From assembly GCF_030718205.1 (NCBI RefSeq), contig NZ_JAUZQF010000049.1, positions 1 to 51,741 of the forward strand: a stretch of 51,741 nt of DNA, written 5' to 3'. The position numbers and the translations under genes are program-made. The notes beneath the pieces were generated by a model. The model was given only the letters and a program-made list of their open reading frames with translations. It ran no database searches and had not been told where the DNA came from. The stretch is from Nonomuraea turcica. GTDB taxonomy: Bacteria > Actinomycetota > Actinomycetes > Streptosporangiales > Streptosporangiaceae. Of this stretch, positions 8,379 to 17,400 are shown piece after piece (the stretch's first letter is position 1; each line of letters begins with the position of its first letter).

Positions 8379-9134
8379 ATGACGCTCTTCGTGATCTCGT
8401 TTATGATCGGCTGCCTGTCCGTGATGACCGGCCGCGGCAAGCGCGGGCAGTGGCCGGCCGGCATGCCGGTGACCCGCCCGCGGCTGGTGGCGGTGGGCGG
8501 CACGTACGAGGGCACGCACGACCGGGCATCGGACGCGTACGTCGTGCAGGAGCGGCTCGTCGCGGTGGCCGACGGCGCGGCCGGCGCGGAGCCGGGTCAC
8601 ACGGCCGCCGCCGTGGCTCTGGGCGCCGTGGTCGCAGCCCGGCCCCCCGGGAGGCGGGAGGAGGACCTGGACGAGTGCGCGCAGACGGCGCACCGTGCGG
8701 TGCGTACGGCGGCCCTGCGCGAACCGGCCGGGCGCGACCTGGTCAGCACCCTGGATGTGATCGTCCTCGATCCCGGCGAGAGCCCGCGCCTGCGCTTCGC
8801 CCACGTCGGCAACGGTGCGATCTGGCACTGCGTGAAAGGCGCCGCGCCCGTGCCGCTCACCACGGCGCACTCCTTCGGCGACGGCCCGCTGCTGCGCGGT
8901 CTCGGCCTGCCGTCGGCGCTCAATCCCGAGGTGGGCGCGGTGTCCATCCACCCCGGCGACCGGGTGGTCATCGTGACGGACGGCGTCGTCCGGGCCCTCG
9001 GGCCCCAGCGCATGGCGGAGCTCTTCACCGCGGGCTCGTCCCCGGCGGCGTGTCTGGACCGGATGTACGACGAGCTCGCCGCCGCCGAGCCGAAGGAGGA
9101 TGCCACGGTCATCATCGCGGATGTGGCGTTCTGA
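8379..9134 (+). CDS. PP2C-family protein phosphatase-like protein
   Basis: A 251-residue protein of the PP2C/SpoIIE phosphatase fold. A short hydrophobic start (residues 3-16) is followed by the catalytic fold. Recognisable motifs are Asp52 in RASDAYVV (family form: NxDxF), VADGAAGAEPG (Asp65-Gly66; family form DGMGG), FAHVGNGAIW (family form VGDSR), VIVTDGVV and the terminal EDATVIIADV. The first motif lacks the usual N/E before Asp and the VGD Asp is Asn, so one metal site may be altered although both main aspartates remain. It likely dephosphorylates Ser/Thr proteins in the cytoplasm. The ATG at 8379 has a strong GGGAGGGGA site and is chosen over an ATG at 8283 that would run through the palindromes. 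Confidence 0.78.
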   Translation: MTLFVISFMIGCLSVMTGRGKRGQWPAGMPVTRPRLVAVGGTYEGTHDRASDAYVVQERLVAVADGAAGAEPGHTAAAVALGAVVAARPPGRREEDLDECAQTAHRAVRTAALREPAGRDLVSTLDVIVLDPGESPRLRFAHVGNGAIWHCVKGAAPVPLTTAHSFGDGPLLRGLGLPSALNPEVGAVSIHPGDRVVIVTDGVVRALGPQRMAELFTAGSSPAACLDRMYDELAAAEPKEDATVIIADVAF

Positions 9135-9152
9135 TGACCTAGGATTCTGATC

Positions 9153-9944
9153 GTGAGCGCACCAAACGGGATCAATCCGAACATCCCCCACTCGGCCCGC
9201 GTCTACGACTACTGGCTGGGCGGCAAGGACAACTTCGAGGCTGATCGCCGGGTGGCCGAGGCGACCATGGCCGCGGTGCCGGGGGTCCGCGAGAGCGCCA
9301 GGAACAACCGGGCCTTCCTCGGCCGGGCCGTGCGCCACCTCACGCAGCTCGGCGTCCGGCAGTTCCTCGACCTCGGCACGGGCATCCCGACTCAGGGCAA
9401 TGTGCACGAGATCGCGCAGGCCGAGGCGCCGGACGCGCGCGTGGTCTACGTCGACAACGACCCCATCGTGATGGCCCACGCCCGGGCCCTGCTGAGCGGC
9501 ACGCCCCAGGGCAGGACCGCGTACATCGAAGCCGATGCCAGGAACCCGCGCGCCGTCCTCGACCACCCCGAGGTACGCCAGACGCTGGACTTCAGCCGGC
9601 CGATCGGGCTCGTGATGGTCGCGATCCTCATGCACATCCCGGATCAGGACGACCCGGCCGGCATCGTCAAGGCGTTCACCGACGCCGTGCCCGCCGGCAG
9701 CTATCTGGTGCTGAGCCACCTGACGCTCGACCTCGTGTCCCAGCAGACCGCCGACGACTACCTGGCGGCGACCCGGAGCCAGGCGATGCACCGCACGCCG
9801 CGCACCGGCGAGCAGATCGCCCGCTACTTCGACGGGTTCGACCTGATCGAGCCGGGCCTCGTCGGGGTCTCCCAATGGCGCGACACCCCGCTCTTCCCCG
9901 ACACCGCGACCTGGATGTACGGCGGAGTGGGCCGTAAGCGCTGA
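9153..9944 (+). CDS. SAM-dependent methyltransferase, Methyltransf_19 (DUF574) family
   Basis: A 263-residue cytoplasmic protein matching the DUF574/Methyltransf_19 family, which is abundant in actinomycetes. It opens with NIPHSARVYDYWLGGKDNFEAD, close to the family signature. The SAM-binding motif I is FLDLGTGIPTQ (about residues 69-79), and the acidic end of strand 2 is VVYVDNDP. Length is typical for the family. The GTG start lies 18 bases after the phosphatase stop, so the two may be cotranscribed. The methyl acceptor is unknown for the family. Confidence 0.88.
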   Translation: MSAPNGINPNIPHSARVYDYWLGGKDNFEADRRVAEATMAAVPGVRESARNNRAFLGRAVRHLTQLGVRQFLDLGTGIPTQGNVHEIAQAEAPDARVVYVDNDPIVMAHARALLSGTPQGRTAYIEADARNPRAVLDHPEVRQTLDFSRPIGLVMVAILMHIPDQDDPAGIVKAFTDAVPAGSYLVLSHLTLDLVSQQTADDYLAATRSQAMHRTPRTGEQIARYFDGFDLIEPGLVGVSQWRDTPLFPDTATWMYGGVGRKR

Positions 9945-10012
9945 CCACCGCGCCGGGCACTGGATCCGTTTAAGCTTCAAGTCGTGATGCCAATCGGGGA
10001 CAGGACGGCGGA

Positions 10013-10999
10013 GTGAGCACGACGGTCGGGACCGAGCAGGCCGCGGCGGAGGAGCCGGCGCCGAAACGCCGGCGACGCAGGCGATGGTTGTCCTGGACGA
10101 TCGTCGTGCTGCTGGCGCTGTGGGCGGCGATCAGGGCCGGGGGGTTGGAGCAGGGCTCGTTCGTCACGCAACTGATGACCGTGACGCCGTACGGCGCGGT
10201 GCTGGCGGCGCTGACCGCGCTCCTGCTGATCAGGCGTAACCGGCCGGCCGCGCTCATGGCCGCGCTCGCCTGCGTGGTCATGGTCGCCTGCGTGGCGCCA
10301 CGGCTGACCAGCGCGGAGCAGCCCGCGGCCGACGGCGCGCCGCTGCGCGTGCTGACGGTCAACCTGTTCGGCCGCGGCGACGCCCAGACCGTGGTCGACC
10401 TGGTGCGGCGGCACGACGTCGACGTCTTCACCGCGCTGGAGCTGACCCCGGACGCGGTGGAGCGGCTGGACACGGCCGGGCTGAAGCAGCTGCTGCCGCA
10501 CCGGGTGCTGCAGGAGGAGTTCGGTGCGACCGGCAGCGGCATCTACGCCAAGCACCCGGTGAGCGAGCTGACCGGGCTGTTCACCCCGATCGGGCACAAC
10601 ATGCCCGCCGCCACTATGGCGTTGCCCGGCGGGAGCAAGGTCGAGATCGTGGCCATTCACCCCAACCCGCCGCTGGGCCGCATGGAGGAGGAGTGGAACG
10701 CCGCGTTGGGCGGCCTGCCTGCCGCCACTCCCTCCGCGATCCGGGTGCTGGCCGGCGACTTCAACGCGAGCCTCGACCACCGCGCCTTCCGCGACCTGCT
10801 GAGCCGCGGTTATGTGGACGCGGCCGACCAGGTGGGCAAGGGCCTGGTCCCGACGTGGCCGACCGGCCGGGCGATCCCGCCCATCATCGCCATCGACCAC
10901 GTCGTGGCCGACCGGCGGGTGAGCGTGCGCCGGGTCGAGGTCGCGGACGTGCCCGGCACCGATCACCGTGGCGTGTTCGCCGAGCTCCGCCTCCCGTAG
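10013..10999 (+). CDS. Membrane-anchored endonuclease/exonuclease/phosphatase family protein
   Basis: A 328-residue protein. A basic N-terminus (KRRRRRR at about 17-23) precedes three hydrophobic segments (about 25-42, 53-75 and 82-100). An EEP (DNase I-like) domain fills residues 115-328, probably on the outer face. Catalytic motifs are visible: VNLFGR (Asn), ALELT (Glu metal ligand), GDFNAS (Asp and Asn), IAIDHVVADRR (Asp/His) and a terminal GTDHRGVFAEL. It probably hydrolyses a phosphodiester or phosphomonoester; the substrate is unknown. The GTG start is preceded by GGACGGCGGA. Confidence 0.83.
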   Translation: MSTTVGTEQAAAEEPAPKRRRRRRWLSWTIVVLLALWAAIRAGGLEQGSFVTQLMTVTPYGAVLAALTALLLIRRNRPAALMAALACVVMVACVAPRLTSAEQPAADGAPLRVLTVNLFGRGDAQTVVDLVRRHDVDVFTALELTPDAVERLDTAGLKQLLPHRVLQEEFGATGSGIYAKHPVSELTGLFTPIGHNMPAATMALPGGSKVEIVAIHPNPPLGRMEEEWNAALGGLPAATPSAIRVLAGDFNASLDHRAFRDLLSRGYVDAADQVGKGLVPTWPTGRAIPPIIAIDHVVADRRVSVRRVEVADVPGTDHRGVFAELRLP

Positions 11000-11013
11000 C
11001 CCTGCGCAATGGC

Positions 11014-11046
11014 GGCGCCCGCTCTCCTGCGCTGAGAGCGGGCGCC
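11014..11046. terminator. Bidirectional terminator hairpin
   Basis: A perfect 13-bp stem (GGCGCCCGCTCTC and complement) with a 7-base loop, followed by CTTT. It lies between the convergent EEP gene and the DUF397 gene, so it can serve both. Confidence 0.8.
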
Positions 11047-11069
11047 CTTTGTGCGGCTGGGAAAAGTGG

Positions 11070-11258
11070 TCAGGCCACGTTCTCCTCGGCGTCGCGCTCC
11101 AGCGTTCTGAGATCGAACGCGCCCGACTTGACCGCCGTGGTGAACGCCTCCCAGTCGTGGCGGGGGACCTCGAACACCACGTCGGGGTTGTCAACGTGGA
11201 CGAGCTCCACGTGGTCGTTGATCCGCTTGGCCGCGACGCGGCCGGCGTCATGCGTCAT
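11070..11258 (-). CDS. DUF397 domain-containing protein
   Basis: A 62-residue protein. VELVHVDNPDVVFEVPRHDWEAF followed by TTAVKSGAFD matches the DUF397 pattern (a short strand pair, then a helix 'W.AF...V..G.FD'). DUF397 proteins are small actinobacterial proteins commonly found beside XRE-type regulators (BldB/AbaA-orfA-like). No XRE gene is adjacent here. The ATG at 11258 has GGAAGGA 8 bases upstream; longer in-frame starts up to 11387 lack a ribosome binding site and add non-family sequence. Confidence 0.72.
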   Translation of the reverse strand: MTHDAGRVAAKRINDHVELVHVDNPDVVFEVPRHDWEAFTTAVKSGAFDLRTLERDAEENVA

Positions 11259-11483
11259 GCCGGATTCCTTCCGTGAACACTGCGAAGGTCCCGCCCCAGA
11301 CAACCAGGGCGGATGCGGGCAGCCTGCCATCCCGGCGGTGCCTCCGGCCACCGGTTCACGAACGCCGGTGGATAGAACTTCCTCCACACGGCGATGGGTT
11401 GCTTACCCTTCGGAGCAAGAAACCCACGTCTTGTAAGGGCGTTTTAAGTCAGAAATTAGGGCACACACGTAACTTCACTCCGC

Positions 11484-12311
11484 GTGAGCTCCACGCCCCA
11501 CCTGTCCATCTCGCTCTCTCCTCATCTGACCGCCCTCGCCCTGATCGCCGATGCCCTCGCGGGCCGCCGCCGTGGCCTGCCCGAGGTCTGGCGCAGGGCG
11601 CTCAGCTCGGGCGTCGGAGGGCTCGGGCACGAGGCCGTGCGCCCACTGGCCGCACCCGGCCGCTCGATCGCGCCCGACAGCCTCGTGCCGCTCTCCCCCG
11701 TCAACGGGGACGTCTCCGTCCAGGAGCAGCTCAGCGCCCTGCGCGACCTCCCGCCCGACGGCCTGATCGCGGACCTGGAGCGGACGTTCGGCCGTGGGCT
11801 GCCGCCCGTCCGCTGGCGGCCGGCCGCCGAGCGGCCCGCCCGTTGGCTGCACGGCTACGCCGGCGCCGTCGCCGACGTCTGGAAGAGCGCCGAGCCGCTG
11901 TGGAGGCGTGCCCGCCCGCTGCTGGACAGGGAGGTCGAGCGGGTCGGGGTGGCCACCGTGCGCGGCGGGCCTGAGCTGCTGCTGGCCTCGCTGACCAGCC
12001 GCATCGTGTACGGCGAGCGCGGCTTGCTCATCCACGGCACGGAGCGGGACAGGCACGAGCTCGGCAACCGCAAGATCGTCCTGGTGCCGCTGCTGATCGG
12101 CCCGGTCCGCGCGGACCTGCTCTGCGCGCTCGACCAGCCGATGACCATGTCCATGCTGGCGACCGACATGATGATCGCGCCGAGCGGGCTCACGTACCAC
12201 TGCGACCGGCTACGAGCCGGACGGCTGATCACCCGGGAGCGCCGCGGCCGCGAGGTGTGGATCGCCCGCACGGGACGGGCGGAGGAGTTGCTGGAGTTGT
12301 TCCGGCGCTAG
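11484..12311 (+). CDS. Winged-helix (ArsR-like) transcriptional regulator
   Basis: A 275-residue probable DNA-binding protein. The first 190 residues are a helical region of unknown function. The C-terminal 70 residues form a winged helix: RADLLCALDQPMTMSMLAT, then MMIAPSGLTYHCDRLRAGRLI as recognition helix, then the wing RERRGREVWIA. This is the ArsR-type layout, with the HTH at the C-terminus, seen in many actinomycete regulators. There is no clear ribosome binding site before the GTG at 11484, so it may be leaderless or start internally. It is isolated, so the target and signal cannot be inferred. Confidence 0.72.
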   Translation: MSSTPHLSISLSPHLTALALIADALAGRRRGLPEVWRRALSSGVGGLGHEAVRPLAAPGRSIAPDSLVPLSPVNGDVSVQEQLSALRDLPPDGLIADLERTFGRGLPPVRWRPAAERPARWLHGYAGAVADVWKSAEPLWRRARPLLDREVERVGVATVRGGPELLLASLTSRIVYGERGLLIHGTERDRHELGNRKIVLVPLLIGPVRADLLCALDQPMTMSMLATDMMIAPSGLTYHCDRLRAGRLITRERRGREVWIARTGRAEELLELFRR

Positions 12312-12324
12312 CGCCCGGCTCTGA

Positions 12325-12624
12325 CGGCACACGCCGCCGACCTGGGCACGTACGGCGACTATTCGCGGAGCAACGTCTCCTCCATCAGGTGGGGCGACCC
12401 CGCCAAGTGGCCGCCGGCCAATTACGAGAAGTTCGAGCGCGTCGGCGACTGCCAGAACATGAAGCCGCTGCCGTCGCTCGACGGCCGCCAGCATTACGTG
12501 AAGTGGAACATCCACAGTTCGAGATCTGGAAGGACAACAACCGCGGCAACGGCGACGTGGGCGGGCCGCTGGAGCTGCGGCACAAGCGTGGCAGGCCGAG
12601 CTGCGTTACACCTGGACGTACTGA
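12325..12624 (+). pseudogene. Decayed gene fragment, unknown family, at least two frameshifts
   Basis: Three stretches of protein-like sequence in successive frames share one direction. About 12330-12510 reads ALTAHAADLGTYGDYSRSN and onward to GRQHYVKWN. About 12510-12590 in a second frame reads HPQFEIWKDNNRGNGDVGG and on to ELRH. 12592-12624 in the third frame ends WQAELRYTWTY-stop. No start codon opens the first piece, which follows in frame after the stop of the winged-helix gene. The natural-looking end and the frame changes suggest a relic of a roughly 100-codon or longer gene. Its last 19 bases overlap the end of the opposite-strand methyltransferase. Family not recognised. Confidence 0.45.
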
Positions 12625-13346
12625 GCGACGAAGCGGTGGGAGGTCGCGCGTAGGGGGCGGCCGTCCTCCATGTCGGTGTGCAGCGCGCGCAGCCGGGCGC
12701 CGTACCTGTCCACGTCGAAGCCCGGGACCTGCCAGGAGACGACCCGCAAGAACAGCACAAGCGCGCCGATGTCGTGGAACGTGGTGGTGAAGCACCCCTC
12801 CTGGCTCCAAGTGACGTCCAGTCCGGACAGTCCGGCGGTCGCGGTGGCGAGGTCCCAGGCGCGGCTCCGGTGCGGCGGGGCGCCCAGCGCCTCGTTGATC
12901 TCTTCGAGGTCGCGGCCGGCGACCTGCTGGGTGACGAACGTGCCGCCGCCGGCCAGGAGGCGGCGGATCTCGCACGGCTCGTACGCCTCGTGGCGGTTGA
13001 TGATCAGGTCGAACGAGCCGTCAGGCAACGGCCCGATGGTCTCCGTCACCTCGACGCCCAGCGGCTCCAGGCGGCGGCGGGCGACCGGGACGTTCGGCGC
13101 ATAGCCTTCGGTGGCCACGGTGCGGGGTGGGAGCGGGGCGAAGGAAGCCAGGAGCTCGCCGCCTCCGGTGCCGAGGTCGAGCAGCGCCGACGCCTTGGGG
13201 AGCCGGTCGCGGACCAGCTGCTCGTAGTCCCAGGGCAGCGTGCCGTCGTAGGTGACGCGGCCGCGGAACACGGTGAAGTCCCAGCCCTCGAACGATGTCG
13301 TCAGCGCCTCGTCGATCAGCTCCTCATAACCCATGGGTGTGATCAT
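12606..13346 (-). CDS. Class I SAM-dependent methyltransferase
   Basis: A 246-residue cytoplasmic methyltransferase. Motif I is ALLDLGTGGGELLASF, the post-I acidic residue is in ATEGYAPN, and motif IV is GSFDLIINRHEAYEP, followed by EIRRLLAGGGTFVTQQVAG. The 'NRHEAYEP..I.RLL..GG.F.TQQVG' pattern is common to a family of actinobacterial rRNA/small-molecule methyltransferase-like proteins of unknown substrate. The start at 13346 (MITPMGYEEL) is taken; 13334 is an equally plausible inner ATG, and neither has a strong ribosome binding site. Convergent with, and overlapping, the decayed gene. Confidence 0.82.
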   Translation of the reverse strand: MITPMGYEELIDEALTTSFEGWDFTVFRGRVTYDGTLPWDYEQLVRDRLPKASALLDLGTGGGELLASFAPLPPRTVATEGYAPNVPVARRRLEPLGVEVTETIGPLPDGSFDLIINRHEAYEPCEIRRLLAGGGTFVTQQVAGRDLEEINEALGAPPHRSRAWDLATATAGLSGLDVTWSQEGCFTTTFHDIGALVLFLRVVSWQVPGFDVDRYGARLRALHTDMEDGRPLRATSHRFVAQYVQV

Positions 13347-13438
13347 GCCGTGCGCGTCCGCCCGCCCGCGCCTATTTTCGGTCGCGGGGCCGTGGGCGGC
13401 CGGGCACGGGCGAGTGGGGTCCGCGACCGCGGACGGCA

Positions 13439-14488
13439 TCACGCCGGCAGGCGGGGCGGGGTGCTTTCGCGTAGGACGACGTCGGCCGGGAGGCAGATGT
13501 CGGTCCTGTCCTCACCGGACAGCGCGAGCCGCATCGCGGCGAGGCCCGCCTCGCGCAGGGGCACCGCCACCGACGTCAGCGCGGGCACCACGTCCACCGC
13601 CGAGCCGATGTCGTCGAACCCCGCCACCCCGATGTCCGCCCCGGGTACCACCCCGGCGTCGCGGAAGGCCGTCATGGCGCCGATGGCCATGACGTCGTTG
13701 ACCGCGAAGACCGCCTCCACATCCGCCAACCCCCGCTCCACCAGCCGGCGAGCGGCGTCGTAGCCGCCCGCCCTGGTGAAGCCAGTCTGGATCGCGACCG
13801 GGTCGGAGGCCCCGGCCTCACGCAGGGCGGCCAGGAAACCGGCGTGGCGGTCGCTGGACGTGCGGATCTCGGCAGGCGCGTGGAAGACGGCGAAGCGCCG
13901 GTAGCCGGCGCCGAGCAGGGCCCGCGCGAGGCGTCCCGCACCGCCGTGGTTGTCGATGGAGACGGTGCTGAACGGCAGATCCCGCTGGCTGATCACGACG
14001 ACCCGCCCGCCGGCCGTCTGGTATTCCTCCAGCTCCTCCACCAGCGCGTCCCTCGTGGCCGTGCCCTCGATGCGGCTGCCCGCGACGATGATGACGCGGG
14101 GCCGCTGCCCCCGCAGCGTCTTGACGATCTCCAGCTCCCGCTCGGGCGACCCGTCCGCCACCGCCATGGTGACGATGAGCTGGGCGGACTCCGCCGCCTG
14201 GGTGACCCCGGCGGCGATGGAGGAGAAGTAGGGGTCGGCCACGTCCCGGACCACCAGCGCGACGGTCCTGGTGGAGCCTCTGGCGATGGCCTGCGCCGAC
14301 AGGTGCGGCTCGTAACCGAGCTTGGCCGCCGCCGCGCGGACCCGGGTGGCGTTCTCCGATCTGACGTTGCGCACGCTGCCGTTGAGCGCGCGCGACGCCG
14401 TGGCGATGGAGACGCCGGCCTCCCTGGCGACGTCGTGCAGGGTCGGCGGGGAGGAAAGAGTCTTCCACCCGTCATCCATACCGGTCAT
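13439..14488 (-). CDS. LacI-family transcriptional regulator (last gene of sugar operon)
   Basis: A 349-residue regulator. An N-terminal LacI HTH (PTLHDVAREAGVSIATASRAL, residues about 16-36) and hinge helix (LSAQAIARGS) lead to a periplasmic-binding-protein-like effector domain (TVALVVRDVADPYFSSI to FDDIGSAVDVVPALTSVAVP). The start at 14488 gives an ATGA overlap with the stop of the beta-helix gene, so it is translated from the operon transcript. It probably represses this operon in the absence of its sugar ligand; the palindrome at 24312-24325 is a candidate site. An inner ATG at 14479 is possible. A paralogue of similar length lies upstream of the operon, and both share the GGRVVVI, RTxSDRxAGF and VNDxxAIGAM segments. 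Confidence 0.9.
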   Translation of the reverse strand: MTGMDDGWKTLSSPPTLHDVAREAGVSIATASRALNGSVRNVRSENATRVRAAAAKLGYEPHLSAQAIARGSTRTVALVVRDVADPYFSSIAAGVTQAAESAQLIVTMAVADGSPERELEIVKTLRGQRPRVIIVAGSRIEGTATRDALVEELEEYQTAGGRVVVISQRDLPFSTVSIDNHGGAGRLARALLGAGYRRFAVFHAPAEIRTSSDRHAGFLAALREAGASDPVAIQTGFTRAGGYDAARRLVERGLADVEAVFAVNDVMAIGAMTAFRDAGVVPGADIGVAGFDDIGSAVDVVPALTSVAVPLREAGLAAMRLALSGEDRTDICLPADVVLRESTPPRLPA

Positions 14489-17400
14489 CTTGTCACCAGC
14501 GTCAATGGTTCGCTCCTGGTGACGCCTGCCGCGTTCTCCAGCTCGGCCACGTACGTGTGCGTGCCGACCGGCCGATCTTGGAGCACAGTGGCGGCGCTCT
14601 GGGCGGCTGGGGTTGCGGCGTCGAGCCGCTGGGTGTCGATGAGCACGCCGTCCTCGTAGAGGCGGTAGGTGGTGGCGTTCGTGCCCCACCACATGTTCAT
14701 GCGGATCGTGTAGTCGCCGTCGCCGTCCCAGTTGTCGGAGCTCAGCACGGGCTCGCCGGGGTTGGCGTCGCTCACCTCGACCTTCACGGACGTGGTGGCG
14801 GTGCGGCCCGCCTGGTTGAGCAGCTCGCCGGTGTAGAGGTACGTGCCGTTCTTCCTGCCGCTGATCGGGATCGTGGACTGCTGTGCCGACGGGGTCTTCG
14901 GGGTCAGGTCGCGCCTGGCGAGCTCCTTGCCGTTCTCGTACAGGATGAAGACGCTGCCGTTGACGCCGTACCAGAGGTTCATGGTCACGTCGTACGTGCC
15001 GTCGTGGAGGCCGTGCCGCCTGCCGCTCGTGGTGGAGAGCGCGGCGCGGGCGGGCGGCGCGGTGGCGCCGTCCTGGGGCAGCCCAGGGCCGGTGACCTTG
15101 ACCTTGTACGTCGTGTCCGCCGTCCCGTCCTCCGAGACCACCTTGATGGCGATCTCGGCGGGAACGGTGATCGCCGGCGACTTCGTCCCGCTGGTGACCG
15201 CAAGGTCCTGGACCGTGATGGCCGAGCGGGGGTTGAGCGCGGTGGGGGTGAAGGCGACGCGGTCCCCGGGGATGGCGAGCTCGTACGCATGGACGTCCGG
15301 GTCGAAGGCCGGGTCGAGGGTGCCCGCGTCGGGGACGAGGGCGGACAACGTGGTGTCCTGGGCCAGTGACCGCCGCTTGATCCGCAGGGTGTGGGCGCCC
15401 TCCGTGCCGTCCTCGGCGGTGACCACGATGCGGACGTCCGCGCCGGTGTCGCCGAGCGTGATCCGCCGCGTGGCCTGGGCGCCCGCGGTGCGCTCGCCGT
15501 CGATGGCGACCGACGTGGCGAACGGGCTGCGGGCCACGGCGGTCACCTCGACCTCGCCGACCCGCGCGGGCACGTCGAGCACCAGGTCGCCGTCGGGCGC
15601 GCCCTGGCTGGTGTCGACGCTGAGCAGGGCGGTGTCGTCGCGGGCCAGTCCCACGCCTTGGGAGACCCGGATGTCGTCGAGGTCGATGCTGCCGTAGTTG
15701 GTGCTGTTGGCGTAGTAGTCGATCTGCGCGACGGAGTCCATCGGGTTTCTGAACGCGGCGCCCTCCAGGACGCGGCGGCCGTCGAGCAGCAGGTCGAAGC
15801 GCTGGTTGACGGTGTCGATCACTGCGGCGACGTGATACCAGCGGCCGGGCTCGTACGTGCCGACCGTCCGGGTCGTGGCCCCCGCGTAGGCGACGATCGT
15901 GTTCTTGGTGAAGGCCACGCTGACGGCGTTCTGGCCGTTGGTGTTCCTGATGTAGGGAACGGCCCACCAGTGGTTGCCGGAGGTGTAGGCCTGCCGGCTC
16001 ATGACGTTCGCCTCCACGGTCACGATGCCCTTCAGCGCGAACGTGCGGGACACGCTGGTGCTGCCGCTGTTCGCCGTGCGCGTGAGCAGCACGCCCTTGT
16101 CGTCCGTGACCTCGGCGCTCCCGCCGGCGGCGCTCACGGTGAGGCCGTTGCCGCTGGTCAGAGGCCCGGTGGGCAGGTCGTTGAAGTCGTGGACGGCCAC
16201 GTAGGACGGGATCGGGCGGACCAGGAGGAGGGAGCCCGCGTCGGTCGCCGTGGCGGCCTCCACGCGCAGCCCGGACCGGGTCACTGCGACGTACCCGCCG
16301 GCCTCGGCGCGGAGCGTGTAGCCCTCCCCCACCGGCACGTTCTCCACGGTGAAGCCGCCGTCGGCGCCGCTGGTGGCGGTGCCGAGGGTCTGGTCGCCGT
16401 CCTTGACGGTGACGCTCGCGCCGGGCAGCGGCTGGGCGGCCTGGTCCAGCACCCGGCCGGTGATCGTGCCGACCACGCTGGTCGAGGCCATGGTGAGGTG
16501 GACGGTGGTGGTGTTGCCGAAGCGCACGTTCACCGTCTCGGAGACGCTTTGGTAGCCGTTCCTGGTGGCGGTGACCTCGACGCCGTCGGCGAACGGGATG
16601 CTCGCCAGCGTGAATCTTCCGTCGGATCCGGTGGTGGCCGTCACGCCGGCCGCGGTGACGCTCGCGCCGCTGATCGGGGCGCCGGACGGGGTGCGTACGG
16701 TGCCGATGACGGCCTCGGCCGTCGCGCCCTCGGCGGTGGCGTACTCGAAGGCGCCGACGTCCGGGCCGCCGTTGTAGAGGGTGGCGCCGGCATAGTCGCG
16801 GCCGCCGTTCCCGGTGATCTCGGCGCCCGAGTCGATCGCCGGCGATCCCGAGGTGACGCGCAGGCCGTGCGCGGTCTCCAGCCGGGGCCCGGTCTCCGGC
16901 GTGCCGGAGGGGCCGTCGAGCGGGGCGGCGGCGAACTTCGGATCCGCGACCACCGCGTCCTTGTCGCGGGCCGGGACCGCGAGGTCCGCGCCGCCGTAGA
17001 GGTTGTGGCTGTAGGTGATGGTCGGGCTGGTCGTCAGGGTCGCCGCGGCTCGCGTCGAGTACAGGACGTTGTTGGTGATGGTGTAGCGGGCGTCGAGGTA
17101 GCTGCCGTACCCGTAGATCAGATATGCGGATCTGTCGTTGTAGATCGTGTTGTTGTAGATCTGCGCGGTGGCGGCCCGGTCCGAGTGAAGGTAGATCTGG
17201 TAGCGGGAGTTGCCGGCGATCACGTTGTTCCTGACGATCGCGTCCCCGAAGGCGAACTGGCACAGCAGCACGCCGTCGCCGTTGCCGTGCAGGTAGTTGT
17301 ACTGGACGACCTGCCGCGTGGTGCCCTTGTCCGGGTCGATGCCGTTGGAGTCGGCGCCGCCTGCCTTCTGCTGCGTCTCGTACACCTCGTTGAACTGGAA

